From: Streptosporangium sandarakinum
GTDB taxonomy: Bacteria > Actinomycetota > Actinomycetes > Streptosporangiales > Streptosporangiaceae
Reading direction: 5' to 3'
Assembly (NCBI RefSeq): GCF_013409935.1
Contig: NZ_JACCCO010000002.1
Location: 1,240,001 to 1,304,000, forward strand
Length of the DNA: 64,000 nucleotides
The translations under genes were made by a program, and so were the position numbers. Below are positions 52,380 to 60,885 of the stretch, piece after piece. The notes under the pieces are model-generated. The model worked only from the letters and a program-made list of their open reading frames with translations. It was not told where the DNA came from and searched no databases. Each line of letters starts with the position of its first letter. Within the stretch, counting starts at the first letter, position 1.

Positions 52380-53069
52380 ATGCACGCCCAGATCGTCCTG
52401 TTCGACGGCTTCGATCCGCTCGATGTCGTCTCTCCCTACGAGGTGCTCCACGCCGGCGGCACCGCCTCCGCGGGCGCGGTGACCGTGGAACTGGTCTCCG
52501 CCGAAGGGCCGCGCGAGGTGGTCAGCGGCACCGGCGGGCTGGCGCTGCGCGCCACCGCCGCCCTCGATCCCGGACGCGCGGGTCTGGTCCTGGTCCCCGG
52601 CGCCTCGGGCCGCGTCGGAGGGCCAGGGGAGGCGCCCGGCCCGGACGCGGGCACCGGGGAGCGGCAGCGGGACGAGTCCGTCCCCGTACGGCTGGGCCGC
52701 GCCCTGACCACCGAGTTGCCCGTGCTGCTGAAGGCGGCCATGGAGAACCCGGAGGTGACGGTCTGCACGGTGTGCGGCGGCTCGCTCCTGCTGGCCATGG
52801 CCGGTCTGCTGGGGGGACGCCATGCCACGACCCACCACCTGGGCATGGACGCGCTCGGCGCGACCGGCGCCCACGCGGTGCGCGCCCGCGTCGTCGACGA
52901 CGGCGACCTCGTCAGCGGCGCCGGCGTCACCTCCGGGCTCGACCTGGGCCTGTACCTGCTGGAGCGCGAGGTCGGCCCCCGGATCGCCCACGCCGTCGAG
53001 GAACTGTTCGCCCACGAACGCCGCGGCACCGTCTGGCACGCCCGGGGACCCGTCCCCGCCGCCCTGTGA
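52380..53069 (+). CDS. DJ-1/PfpI family protein
   Basis: 229 residues with the isonitrile hydratase/PfpI pattern: IVLFDGFDPLDVVSPYEVL at the N-terminus and nucleophile elbow VCTVCGGSLLLAMAGLL (about 142-158). A stretch of about 20 residues rich in Gly/Pro/Asp (about 80-100) is inserted before it. No signal peptide. ATG 52380 follows GAAGGA at 52368-52373. The enzyme activity is not predictable. Two small membrane protein genes follow in what looks like an operon (44-base gap, then a 4-base overlap). Confidence 0.85.
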   Translation: MHAQIVLFDGFDPLDVVSPYEVLHAGGTASAGAVTVELVSAEGPREVVSGTGGLALRATAALDPGRAGLVLVPGASGRVGGPGEAPGPDAGTGERQRDESVPVRLGRALTTELPVLLKAAMENPEVTVCTVCGGSLLLAMAGLLGGRHATTHHLGMDALGATGAHAVRARVVDDGDLVSGAGVTSGLDLGLYLLEREVGPRIAHAVEELFAHERRGTVWHARGPVPAAL

Positions 53070-53112
53070 CCGCCGAGACCACCCGCGCCCTCCAGGCAAC
53101 CGAGCACTGAAC

Positions 53113-53592
53113 ATGACGAAACTCTTTCTCTCCCTGCACGTCCTGGTCGCCGTCGTGGCCGTCGGCCCGGTCACCGTCGCCGCCGGCATGTTCCCCCCGG
53201 CCCTGCGCCGCTCCCACCGTGTCTCCGGCGACGTCCCCGGTGACCGGGACGCGCTCGCCACTCTGCGGACGCTGCACCGCATCTGCCGGGTGTACGCGAC
53301 CGTCGGCATCGGCGTGCCCGTCTTCGGGTTCGCCACGGCGAGCAGCCTCGGCGTCCTGGGCGACGGATGGCTGATCGCCTCGATCTTGCTGACCGCCGCG
53401 GCCGCCGCCGTCCTGGCCCTGCTGATCCTGCCCGCCCAGAGCCGTGAGCTCGCGGCCCTGGGGGACGCGACCGCCGGTCCCGACCCCCGTGTGCCCGGCC
53501 GCCTGTCCATGCTCACCGGTGTCTTCAACCTGCTGTGGGCCACGGTCACCGTACTGATGATCATCCGCCCCGGCTCCACCACCGGGGTGTGA
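53113..53592 (+). CDS. DUF2269-like four-helix membrane protein
   Basis: 159 residues with four helices (about 3-26, 60-78, 84-106 and 135-155); MTKLFLSLHVLVAVVAVGPVTVAAGMFPPALRR resembles the start of DUF2269-type membrane proteins; it is abbreviated here to LFLSLHVLVAVVAVGP. Function unknown. It overlaps the next gene by 4 bases (GTGTGA arrangement). Confidence 0.7.
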   Translation: MTKLFLSLHVLVAVVAVGPVTVAAGMFPPALRRSHRVSGDVPGDRDALATLRTLHRICRVYATVGIGVPVFGFATASSLGVLGDGWLIASILLTAAAAAVLALLILPAQSRELAALGDATAGPDPRVPGRLSMLTGVFNLLWATVTVLMIIRPGSTTGV

Positions 53593-53891
53593 CCGTGGAC
53601 GTTCGCCACCTGCGCGTCGCCGCGCACCTCGAACTCGCCTCGCTGATCATCATGCTGGCCAACATCGCCACCGTGCACCTGAAGCCCGTCTCCTCCCTGA
53701 TGGGTCCGGCCCACGGCTGCGCCTACCTCTTCGTCGTCGTGGCGGCCTGGCGTGTCGGACAGGCCACGACCGCCGTCAGGGCGGCCTCCCTCCTCCCCGG
53801 CGTCGGCGGCCTCCTCGCGCTGCGCCTGCTCGACCGCGCCCGGACCACCGGGCGGCACGGCCGGGACGGCGAGGAAACGGTCCCGTCCTGA
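53589..53891 (+). CDS. DUF3817-like small membrane protein
   Basis: 100 residues. The pattern LELASLIIMLANIATVHLKP, GPAHGCAYLFVVVAAW resembles the DUF3817 family of small actinobacterial membrane proteins (E..sl, lK, GP.HG). Start GTG 53589 overlaps the upstream stop; GTG 53595 is an alternative. Converges with the antitoxin-like frame. Confidence 0.65.
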   Translation: MTVDVRHLRVAAHLELASLIIMLANIATVHLKPVSSLMGPAHGCAYLFVVVAAWRVGQATTAVRAASLLPGVGGLLALRLLDRARTTGRHGRDGEETVPS

Positions 53892-54185
53892 ACGCCTCCC
53901 CCGTTCCGGAAAGCCGCCGGCCGCGTCCGCCGAGTCGGGATCGATCAGCTCGCGCTCCGACACGTTGACGCCGGCCAGGGCGTTCTCGTACGCGCTGAGC
54001 AGTCGGCGGGCGTTCGCCGGAGAGCGCAGTAGATAGGAGCCTTCGCGCAGCGCCGCACAGTCCTCGGCCGAGACGAGCACGGCGTTGCCGTGCTCGGAGA
54101 CGATCTCGACGGCCTCGTGGTCCTCGTTGACCTGCTTGATCAATGGAAAGAGAGCCTTGCGGGCTTCGCCCGCGGTTATGGCCAT
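53892..54185 (-). pseudogene. Orphan YefM/Phd-like antitoxin lacking its stop codon
   Basis: ATG 54185 (GGAAAGGG upstream) opens MAITAGEARKALFPLIKQVN, and VEIVSEHGNAVLVSAEDCAA, LLRSPANARRLLSAYENAL and ELIDPDSA follow: a full-length YefM-type antitoxin of about 85 residues. Instead of ending there, the frame stays open on the minus strand to 52200, running antisense through three plus-strand genes. The right end given here is nominal. No YoeB/Txe toxin frame follows. YefM normally dimerises, binds DNA with its N-terminal half and neutralises YoeB with the C-terminal tail. Loss of the toxin and of the normal stop suggests a decaying remnant, or a solitary DNA-binding protein. Confidence 0.65.
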
Positions 54186-54298
54186 GACCCGACCCTTTCC
54201 AACAGTGGTACCGGATATCGCACCACTCGCATAGCTCATGAGCAGGGCAAATGCCCGAAGGACCAGAAATCCCAGCACCCCCGGCGTCGGAAACGGCG

Positions 54299-54330
54299 AA
54301 GGGGCCGGCCCCCGGAGAGGCCGACCCCTT
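54299..54330 (-). terminator. Terminator hairpin after ychF
   Basis: 54299-54310 pairs with 54319-54330 (12 bp, one mismatch), 48 bases downstream of the ychF stop on the minus strand. A short T run follows. Confidence 0.55.
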
Positions 54331-54377
54331 ACCGCCTGCGAACTCGGCGAAGCGCCCGGCCCGCGGCATCGAACCGA

Positions 54378-55466
54378 TCACACGTTGAAGCGGAACTCCA
54401 CCACGTCGCCGTCGCGCATCACGTAGTCCTTGCCCTCGATGCGGGCCTTGCCCGCCTGGCGGGCGGCGGCGATGGAGCCCGTCTCGACCAGGTCGTCGAA
54501 GGAGACGATCTCGGCCTTGATGAAGCCCCGCTGGAAGTCGGTGTGGATGACCCCGGCCGCCTCGGGGGCGGTGGCGCCCTTGCGGATCGTCCAGGCCCGG
54601 GTCTCCTTGGGGCCGGCGGTCAGGTAGGTCTGCAGGCCGAGGGTCTCGAACCCGACCCTGGCGAGCTGCGACAGGCCCGACTCCTCCTGGCCGACCGACT
54701 GCAGGAGCTCCAGCGCCTCGTCGTCGGGGAGCTCGACGAGCTCGGACTCGATCTTGGCGTCCAGGAACACGGCCTCGGCCGGGGCGACGAGCGCCGACAG
54801 GCGGGCCCGCAGCTCGGCGTCGGTCAGCTCGTCGGCGTCCAGGTTGAAGACGTACAGGAACGGCTTGGCCGTCAGCAGGTGCAGGTCGCGCAGGTCGGCC
54901 TGGTCGATGCCGGCGCCCTTGGCCCCGGCGTACAGGGTGGTGCCGCCGTCGAGGAGCTTGGCCGCCGCCTCGGCCGCCTCCAGCGCGGCCCGGCGGTCCT
55001 TGTTGGTCCGGGCCTCCTTCTGGAGGCGCGGGATCGCCTTCTCCAGGGTCTGCAGGTCGGCGAGGATCAACTCGGTGTTGATCGTCTCGATGTCGCGCTC
55101 GGGCGAGACGGCGCCGTCCACGTGGGTCACGTCGGGGTCGCCGAAGACCCGGATGACCTGGCAGATGGCGTCGGTCTCACGGATGTTGGCGAGGAACTGG
55201 TTGCCGCGCCCCTGCCCCTCGGAGGCGCCCCGGACCAGGCCGGCGATGTCGACGAACTCCACCTTCGCCGGGAGGATCTTCGCGGAGCCGAAGATCTCGG
55301 CCAGCTTCTCCAGGCGCGGGTCGGGAACGCCGACGATACCCACGTTGGGCTCGATGGTGGCGAACGGGTAGTTCGCCGCCAGGGCGTTGGCGGTCTTGGT
55401 CAGCGCGTTGAAAAGCGTCGACTTGCCCACGTTGGGAAGTCCGACGATGCCGATGCTCAGGCTCAC
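54378..55466 (-). CDS. ychF: Ribosome-binding ATPase YchF
   Basis: 362 residues of the Obg-related GTPase-fold family that prefers ATP and binds ribosomes. P-loop GIVGLPNVGKSTLFNALT (about 5-22), switch region YPFATIEPNVG (about 35), G3 VEFVDIAGLVRGASEGQG, a coiled-coil arm, and the C-terminal TGS-like domain ending GKDYVMRDGDVVEFRFNV. GTG 55466. It is monocistronic on the minus strand in a conserved neighbourhood with rmuC, ispH and xseAB. Confidence 0.96.
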   Translation of the reverse strand: MSLSIGIVGLPNVGKSTLFNALTKTANALAANYPFATIEPNVGIVGVPDPRLEKLAEIFGSAKILPAKVEFVDIAGLVRGASEGQGRGNQFLANIRETDAICQVIRVFGDPDVTHVDGAVSPERDIETINTELILADLQTLEKAIPRLQKEARTNKDRRAALEAAEAAAKLLDGGTTLYAGAKGAGIDQADLRDLHLLTAKPFLYVFNLDADELTDAELRARLSALVAPAEAVFLDAKIESELVELPDDEALELLQSVGQEESGLSQLARVGFETLGLQTYLTAGPKETRAWTIRKGATAPEAAGVIHTDFQRGFIKAEIVSFDDLVETGSIAAARQAGKARIEGKDYVMRDGDVVEFRFNV

Positions 55467-55477
55467 GTCAGCCGAGT

Positions 55478-56362
55478 TTACGGTGAATCACGCACTGCTA
55501 TCCGCCGCAGGCAGGTCACAGGGCGGTAGACGGCCTGCCCGCTCGTCTGCAGATAGCGGTCGGAGCCGGGCGGACAGAGGGCGGCGGCGGTGGTCCTGGC
55601 CGTCACCTTGGCCCACGCCCGGGCCGAACCGCAGGAGATCCTGCCGAGCGCACCCCTGGTCTCGGCCCGGTCGCGCGGCTCCGCCACGCAGTCGCCCACC
55701 GCGGGAATCCTGCCCTCCCGGCCCAGGCAGACGATCGTGCGGGGGCCGGCGGCCAGGGAGTCGAGCGTGGCCGCGGGGCACTGCCCGGCCCGGTCCACCA
55801 CGGCCAGCGCCCTGCCGTACCAGCCTCCCGCGGAGCACGGGCGCTCCCCGCCGCGCGCGGTCACGCAGTCGCCGGCGCGCAGCACCCCGCCTCCCGCGCC
55901 GGCGTCGCCCGGGTGCGGGGCGGCCAGGTTGCGGACGCACGCCGTACGGCTGTACGGGGCCGGTGATGCCGGCGGCGCGGAGGCACCGGGGGTCGGGGAG
56001 ACCGTGGAGGCCGGCGACGCGGAGGAACCGGTGACCGGGGACGGCGGGGCCGGGGTGGTCCCGGCGGGAACCTCCATGAGCCCGACGATCTCGTCGGTGT
56101 CTGCCGGGCAGTCCTCGGGCCGGTCGCCGACCACGGACAGCACCCGCCCGTCCGCCGACCCGCACGGCACCAGGCCGAACCGGACACCGTCCCGGCTCAC
56201 GCAGGCCCCCCTCTCCCAGAGCAGCGAGAGGGCGCCCGGGGCGGGACGCGGGCTGGTTCGCCCGGAGACGTACACGCTCGCGGCGACGACCGCCACCAGC
56301 ACGACGAGGATCGCTCCGACGAGGGCCAGCGCCGTCTTCGGCTGCGAGCCTTTCACCCCCAC
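55478..56362 (-). CDS. Membrane-anchored protein with three Cys modules (LppU/septum-formation-like)
   Basis: 294 residues. One membrane helix (about 10-32) and then an extracytoplasmic part with three copies of a module G-x-CV...C...A...CP: about 45-85 (RGACVSRDGVRFGLVPCGSA), about 150-200 (AGDCVTARGGERPCSAGG) and about 220-280 (VGDCVAEPRDRAETRG, ISCGSARAWAKVTA). A Pro/Ser/Ala linker separates the first two. The module resembles the LppU/SCO3897 septum-formation family; each probably has a disulfide. GTG 56362 is chosen; GTG 56356 is also possible. Function unknown. Confidence 0.65.
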   Translation of the reverse strand: MGVKGSQPKTALALVGAILVVLVAVVAASVYVSGRTSPRPAPGALSLLWERGACVSRDGVRFGLVPCGSADGRVLSVVGDRPEDCPADTDEIVGLMEVPAGTTPAPPSPVTGSSASPASTVSPTPGASAPPASPAPYSRTACVRNLAAPHPGDAGAGGGVLRAGDCVTARGGERPCSAGGWYGRALAVVDRAGQCPAATLDSLAAGPRTIVCLGREGRIPAVGDCVAEPRDRAETRGALGRISCGSARAWAKVTARTTAAALCPPGSDRYLQTSGQAVYRPVTCLRRIAVRDSP

Positions 56363-56491
56363 CGGGTCACCACCCTTCGCATGGGAACGGATACCAAGAG
56401 TGACGATACGTGCTCTCGCAGGTGAAATGCGTGACCGGCCGGAAAGGCGTGTCGGAAGGCCGAGAACCGCCGGGCCTGCGATCATTCCGGG

Positions 56492-57823
56492 GTGGATGTC
56501 ACGGCACTCGTCTTCCAGCTCGCCATGGGTCTCGCCGCGGGGCTCGCGATCGGGTTCCTGCTCGGCAGGGCGCGCGCCGCCTCCGGGGCGGCGGAGGCGG
56601 GTGCCCGCGTGGCCGAGGCCGAGGCGCGTGCCAAGGCCGCCGAGGACAAGGCCGCCTACGTCGAGGAGCAGCTCGCCGAACGGTTCCAGGCCCTGTCGGC
56701 CCGCGCCCTCGACGCCAGCAACCTGCGGTTCCTGGAGATGGCCGAGTCCCGGATGGCCGCGGGCCGCGCCGAGGCCGCCGGGGAGCTGGAACGGCGCAAG
56801 CAGGCCGTCGAGCATCTGGTCGAGCCGCTGAAGGACACCCTGGCCCGGGTCGAGGCGCAGCTGCGCGACGCCGAGTCGGGCCGCCGCGCCGCGCACGCCG
56901 AGCTGGCCAGGCACATCGACATCGTCCGCGAGAGCAACGACCGGCTCCGCCTCCAGACCGACACGCTGGTCCGCGCCCTCCAGCGGCCGGAGGCCCGGGG
57001 CCGTTGGGGTGAGCTGCAGCTTCGCCGGGTCGCCGAGATCGCGGGCATGCAGCGGTTCTGCGACTTCGACGAGCAGGCGAGCGTCACCACCGCCGACGGC
57101 GCGCTCCGCCCCGACATGGTCGTACGGCTGGCCGGCGGCAAGAACATCGTGGTCGACTCCAAGGTCTCCCTGGCCGCCTACCTGGAGGCCGCCGAGTCCG
57201 GCGACCCCGGCCACCGCGCCACCCGGCTCGACGCCCACGCCCGGCACGTGCGCGAGCACGTGGACCGGCTCGCCGCCAAGAGCTACTGGCAGGCGTTCAG
57301 CCCGGCGCCGGAGTTCGTGGTGCTGTTCATCCCGGGCGAGGCGTTCCTGGCCCCGGCGCTGGAGCGCGACCCGGGACTGCTGGAGCACGCCATGCGGCGG
57401 CGGGTCCACATCGCCACCCCCACCACGCTGATCACCATGCTCCGCACCGCGCAGTACGCCTGGCAGCAGGCCGCGCTCAGCGAGAACGCGCGGGCGGTCT
57501 TCGAGCTCGGCAAGGAGCTGTACGAGCGGCTGGGCAGCATGGGGCGGAACGTGGAGACGCTGGGCCGGTCCCTGAGCCGGGCCGTGGAGTCCTACAACCG
57601 GGCCGTCGGCTCGCTGGAGACCCGGGTGCTGGTGAGCGCGCGCAAACTGAACGACCTGGGACTGGTGGAGGGCGACCTCGACACGCCCCGGCCGGTCGAG
57701 GACCTCGCCCGCGCGCTCACCGCCCCGGAACTGCTGGGAGAACCGGAACCGCCGGGAGAAGAGAAGCCAAGCTCGCCTCTTGTGTCCCGGTTGAACGGTA
57801 AGTTGGCGAACGATCTGTCCTGA
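56492..57823 (+). CDS. rmuC: RmuC family DNA recombination protein
   Basis: 443 residues. N-terminal membrane anchor (about 5-25), a coiled coil (about 30-160, rich in AEAEARAKAAEDKAA) and the RmuC nuclease-like domain (about 165-390; RGRWGELQLRRVAEIAGM, RPDMVVRLAGGKNIVVDSKV with PD...D-K catalytic pattern, FIPGEAFL, TPTTLITMLRT). It limits inverted-repeat rearrangements in E. coli and has been linked to nuclease activity. GTG 56492. Divergent from the Cys-module gene. Confidence 0.93.
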   Translation: MDVTALVFQLAMGLAAGLAIGFLLGRARAASGAAEAGARVAEAEARAKAAEDKAAYVEEQLAERFQALSARALDASNLRFLEMAESRMAAGRAEAAGELERRKQAVEHLVEPLKDTLARVEAQLRDAESGRRAAHAELARHIDIVRESNDRLRLQTDTLVRALQRPEARGRWGELQLRRVAEIAGMQRFCDFDEQASVTTADGALRPDMVVRLAGGKNIVVDSKVSLAAYLEAAESGDPGHRATRLDAHARHVREHVDRLAAKSYWQAFSPAPEFVVLFIPGEAFLAPALERDPGLLEHAMRRRVHIATPTTLITMLRTAQYAWQQAALSENARAVFELGKELYERLGSMGRNVETLGRSLSRAVESYNRAVGSLETRVLVSARKLNDLGLVEGDLDTPRPVEDLARALTAPELLGEPEPPGEEKPSSPLVSRLNGKLANDLS

Positions 57824-57944
57824 CCGTTCCCCGTGGACCGCGAGACCCGGCGCCGCGGCACGGGACCGGTGACGAGGGACGGGGTCCGAGGGAGCGAGTG
57901 GTGAACGGTCTAGGCGACGGACGGCCGCTTGGCGGGGTGATCGC

Positions 57945-58469
57945 GTGAGTGAGCGGGGGCGGGGTGGCGGCGTCCGGCTGACCGCCCGGGGCGCCGTGGT
58001 CTCCGTGCTGGCGTTCACGCTGCTGGGCTGCGTCCTGCAGGCGCTGTTCGGGTCGCCCGCCCTGACCGGGGTGGCGTTCGTCGCCGGGTGCGCCGTGGCG
58101 GTGGCCCTGGTGAACCGGCGTGACCTGCTCACCCTGGTGGTCTCGCCGCCGCTGGTCTTCTTCGTGGCGACGCTGCTCGCCGAGGCCCTCAGGTCCCTGG
58201 GGGCGGCCTCGCCGCTCCAGACGCTCGGCCTGGGGCTGTTCACCACGCTGTCGGCGGGCGCCCCCTGGCTGTTCGGCGGCTCGCTGCTGGTGCTGGTCGT
58301 CGCCTGGCGGCGCGGCCTGGCCGGGTGCGTGAGGGAGCTGCGCGAGGAGCTGCGGGCAGGCGGCCCCGCCGTCCCGCGCCCGCGCCGGAGCGAGACCGGC
58401 GCCTTCGCGCCCGAGCCGGAGGGCTATTTCGAGCCGAAGGTGTACGGCACGCCGCGCGAGGACGCCTGA
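57945..58469 (+). CDS. DUF6542-like membrane protein
   Basis: 174 residues with four membrane helices (about 15-35, 40-56, 62-82, 100-122) and a charged cytoplasmic tail with EGYFEPKVYGTP. LTARGAVVSVLAFTLLGCVLQALFG is the characteristic opening, shown here as LTARGAVVSVLAFTLLG. The family (DUF6542) recurs near ispH in actinomycetes; function unknown. Confidence 0.75.
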   Translation: MSERGRGGGVRLTARGAVVSVLAFTLLGCVLQALFGSPALTGVAFVAGCAVAVALVNRRDLLTLVVSPPLVFFVATLLAEALRSLGAASPLQTLGLGLFTTLSAGAPWLFGGSLLVLVVAWRRGLAGCVRELREELRAGGPAVPRPRRSETGAFAPEPEGYFEPKVYGTPREDA

Positions 58470-58534
58470 GCGGCCTTTCCTCACGGCCGGACGTCCTTCC
58501 GCGCGCCCGGCCTTCCGCGCGCCCGGCCGGCCAC

Positions 58535-58625
58535 GGGTCCTCCCCCGTACGGCGGGCCGGGCGGTTCTGCTCAGGAGCGGTCTCCGCTCTCCAGCGGGTC
58601 CTCCCCCGTACGGCGGGCCGGGCGG
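58535..58625. repeat. Perfect 30-bp direct repeat
   Basis: 58535-58564 equals 58596-58625 (starts GGGTCCTCCCCCGTACGG), 61 bp apart, in the gap between convergent DUF6542 and ispH genes. Confidence 0.8.
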
Positions 58626-58665
58626 CCCCGCGCCCGCCGTACGGCGAACGCGGGGGAAAGCGGGG

Positions 58666-59634
58666 TCAGACGCCGGCGCGCAGGTCCTTGCGCAGCTCGT
58701 GCGGGAGCGCGAAGCGGACGCTCTCCTGCACCGACTCGACCTCCTCGACGTCGGCGAAGCCGCGCTCGGCCAGGTGGGCCAGGACCCCGTCGACAAGGTC
58801 TTCGGGCACCGAGGCGCCGCTCGTCACGCCCACCGTGGTGACGCCGTCGAGCCACTCGTCCCTGATGAACGAGGCGTCGTCGACGAGGTGGGAGGCGTCG
58901 GCCCCGTGGTCGAGGGCGACCTCCACCAGCCGCTTGGAGTTGGAGGAGTTCTGGGAGCCGACGACGATGACGAGCTGGGCCTCGGCCGCGATCTCCTTCA
59001 CCGCGACCTGGCGGTTCTGGGTGGCGTAGCAGATGTCGTCGCTCGGCGGGTCGATCAGGTTGGGGAAGCGCTCCTTCAGCCGCGTGACCGTCTCGGTGGT
59101 CTCGTCGACCGACAGCGTGGTCTGCGACAGCCACACGAGCCGGTCGGGGTCCTTGACCTCGACGGTGTCGACGGCGCCGAGGCCGTCGACCAGCCGGATG
59201 TGGTCGGGCGCCTCACCGGCGGTGCCCTCGACCTCCTCGTGCCCCTCGTGGCCGATGAGCAGGATGTCGTAGTCCTGGGAGGCGAAGCGCCTGGCCTCGT
59301 TGTGCACCTTGGTCACCAGCGGGCAGGTGGCGTCGATGGTCCGCAGACCGCGTTCGGCGGCCTCCCGGTGAACCGCCGGGGAGACCCCGTGGGCGGAGAA
59401 GACGACGATGGCGCCCTCGGGCACCTCCTCGGTCTCCTCGACGAAGATCGCCCCACGCTTCTCCAGCGTCCGGACCACGTGGGTGTTGTGGACGATCTGC
59501 TTGCGCACGTAGACCGGCGCGCCGTACAGCTCCAGCGCCTTCTCCACGGCCTGGACCGCGCGATCGACGCCGGCGCAGTAACCGCGCGGCCTGGCCACCA
59601 GAACGCGTCGAGTCGCGGGGGTCTCGAAAGTCAT
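58666..59634 (-). CDS. ispH: 4-hydroxy-3-methylbut-2-enyl diphosphate reductase
   Basis: 322 residues. IspH is the last enzyme of the MEP pathway; it reduces HMBPP to IPP and DMAPP. The three Cys that hold the [4Fe-4S] cluster are in [10 protein letters not shown] (about 19), [11 protein letters not shown] (about 104) and [11 protein letters not shown] (about 204). HNTHVV, HEGHEE and the TxSxSxP-like [12 protein letters not shown] supply substrate-binding residues. ATG 59634. Divergent from the lipid-droplet protein gene. Confidence 0.97.
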   Translation of the reverse strand: MTFETPATRRVLVARPRGYCAGVDRAVQAVEKALELYGAPVYVRKQIVHNTHVVRTLEKRGAIFVEETEEVPEGAIVVFSAHGVSPAVHREAAERGLRTIDATCPLVTKVHNEARRFASQDYDILLIGHEGHEEVEGTAGEAPDHIRLVDGLGAVDTVEVKDPDRLVWLSQTTLSVDETTETVTRLKERFPNLIDPPSDDICYATQNRQVAVKEIAAEAQLVIVVGSQNSSNSKRLVEVALDHGADASHLVDDASFIRDEWLDGVTTVGVTSGASVPEDLVDGVLAHLAERGFADVEEVESVQESVRFALPHELRKDLRAGV

Positions 59635-59743
59635 GTTCTCATGCTACGTGGAGCCACCGCCGGGCCCGCCCACCCATCGACGAACTCAGCCGACACGGTC
59701 TTGCCAGACTATGTAGTCGGGAACAGACCTCCAGGGAGACGAC

Positions 59744-60859
59744 ATGACGGTCCCCAACATCATCCGAGATGTCACCAGAAACGTCCGCGAAGCACTCTCC
59801 AGCCGCGAGCAGTTCAAGGAGAAGGCCAAGGACCTGCCTCTTTACGTACTCCAGTCGGCGCTGAGCGGGGTCGGCCAGGCCCTGCTGCTCGGCGACCGCG
59901 TGCGGGGCACGATCAAGCGGCTGACGAACCAGGAGGAGCAGGAGGAGGCCGCGGAGCGGCGCGGGCCGGCCGGACAGACGGGACCGGCCGGGCAGGACAC
60001 GGCACGGGAGGCCGAGGAGGAGCCGCGCGAGAAGCCGCGCCGCGCTCCGGTCATCTTCGCCCCGCGCCCGGAGAGCGCCGCGTCCCGGGACGAGGTGGCC
60101 GCCCCCGCCGGGGAGGCCGGGACGGGGTCCAATGGCGCCAAGGCCCGCCCCGAGCCGGTCATCTTCGCCCCGGCCAAGCCCAGGGCCGCCGAGCCCGAGG
60201 TCACGGAGCCCGAGCCCGCGAAGCAGGAGCCCGCGCAGCCTGAGGCCGCGAAGCCCGAGGTCACGGAAGCCAAGGTGGCCGAGCCCGAGACCGCGAAGCC
60301 CGAGACCGCGGAAGCCGAGGCGGCCGAGCCCGAGACCGCGAAGCAGGAGCCCGCCGGGGCGCAGGCCGCCGAGCCGAAGACCGCCAGGACCGAGACCGCT
60401 GAGCCCAAGGCCACGAAGTCCAGGACCGCCAAGCCGAAGGCCACCGGGACGGCCGCGCCGGAGGCCGGGGATAAGCCCGCCGGGACCGCGGAGCCCAGGC
60501 TCGTCGAGTCCACCGAGGCCGCCGGGGCCGGCGTCGTCGCGCCGCCGGCCGCCGAGGTCGAGGTCACCGAGGTCCACGTCGCCACGCCCGGCGAGGCCGA
60601 CACCCCCGTGGTCGAGGTCACCGGCACGAAGGCCGCCCGGCCCGAGGGCGTCGAGCCGCCCGCCGCGACCGTCGAGGTGCCCGAGGAGCCGATGCCCGGG
60701 TACGGCCAGCTGACGGTCGCCTCGCTGCGCGCCCGGATGCGCGGCAAGTCCGCCGAGCAGGTCCGGCTGCTGCTGGCCTACGAGCGGGCCACCGCGGCCC
60801 GGCCGGAGGTCGTGCGGATGTACGAGAACCGCCTGGCCAAGCTGGAGGCCGCCGAGTAG
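59744..60859 (+). CDS. Lipid-droplet-associated protein homologue
   Basis: 371 residues. A conserved N-terminal 65 residues (IIRDVTRNVREALSSREQFKEK, LPLYVLQSALSGVGQALLL) and C-terminal 50 (YGQLTVASLRARMRGKSAEQ) flank about 250 residues of degenerate Glu-Pro-x-x-Ala-Lys pentapeptide-like repeats (about 145-240). Homologues next to xseA in actinomycetes are named lipid-droplet-associated proteins and may coat triacylglycerol inclusions. ATG 59744 has AGGGAG at 59733-59738. Repeat number is likely to vary between strains. Confidence 0.75.
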   Translation: MTVPNIIRDVTRNVREALSSREQFKEKAKDLPLYVLQSALSGVGQALLLGDRVRGTIKRLTNQEEQEEAAERRGPAGQTGPAGQDTAREAEEEPREKPRRAPVIFAPRPESAASRDEVAAPAGEAGTGSNGAKARPEPVIFAPAKPRAAEPEVTEPEPAKQEPAQPEAAKPEVTEAKVAEPETAKPETAEAEAAEPETAKQEPAGAQAAEPKTARTETAEPKATKSRTAKPKATGTAAPEAGDKPAGTAEPRLVESTEAAGAGVVAPPAAEVEVTEVHVATPGEADTPVVEVTGTKAARPEGVEPPAATVEVPEEPMPGYGQLTVASLRARMRGKSAEQVRLLLAYERATAARPEVVRMYENRLAKLEAAE

Positions 60860-60885
60860 GCGCCGGCGACGCGTAGGCTCCGGCC

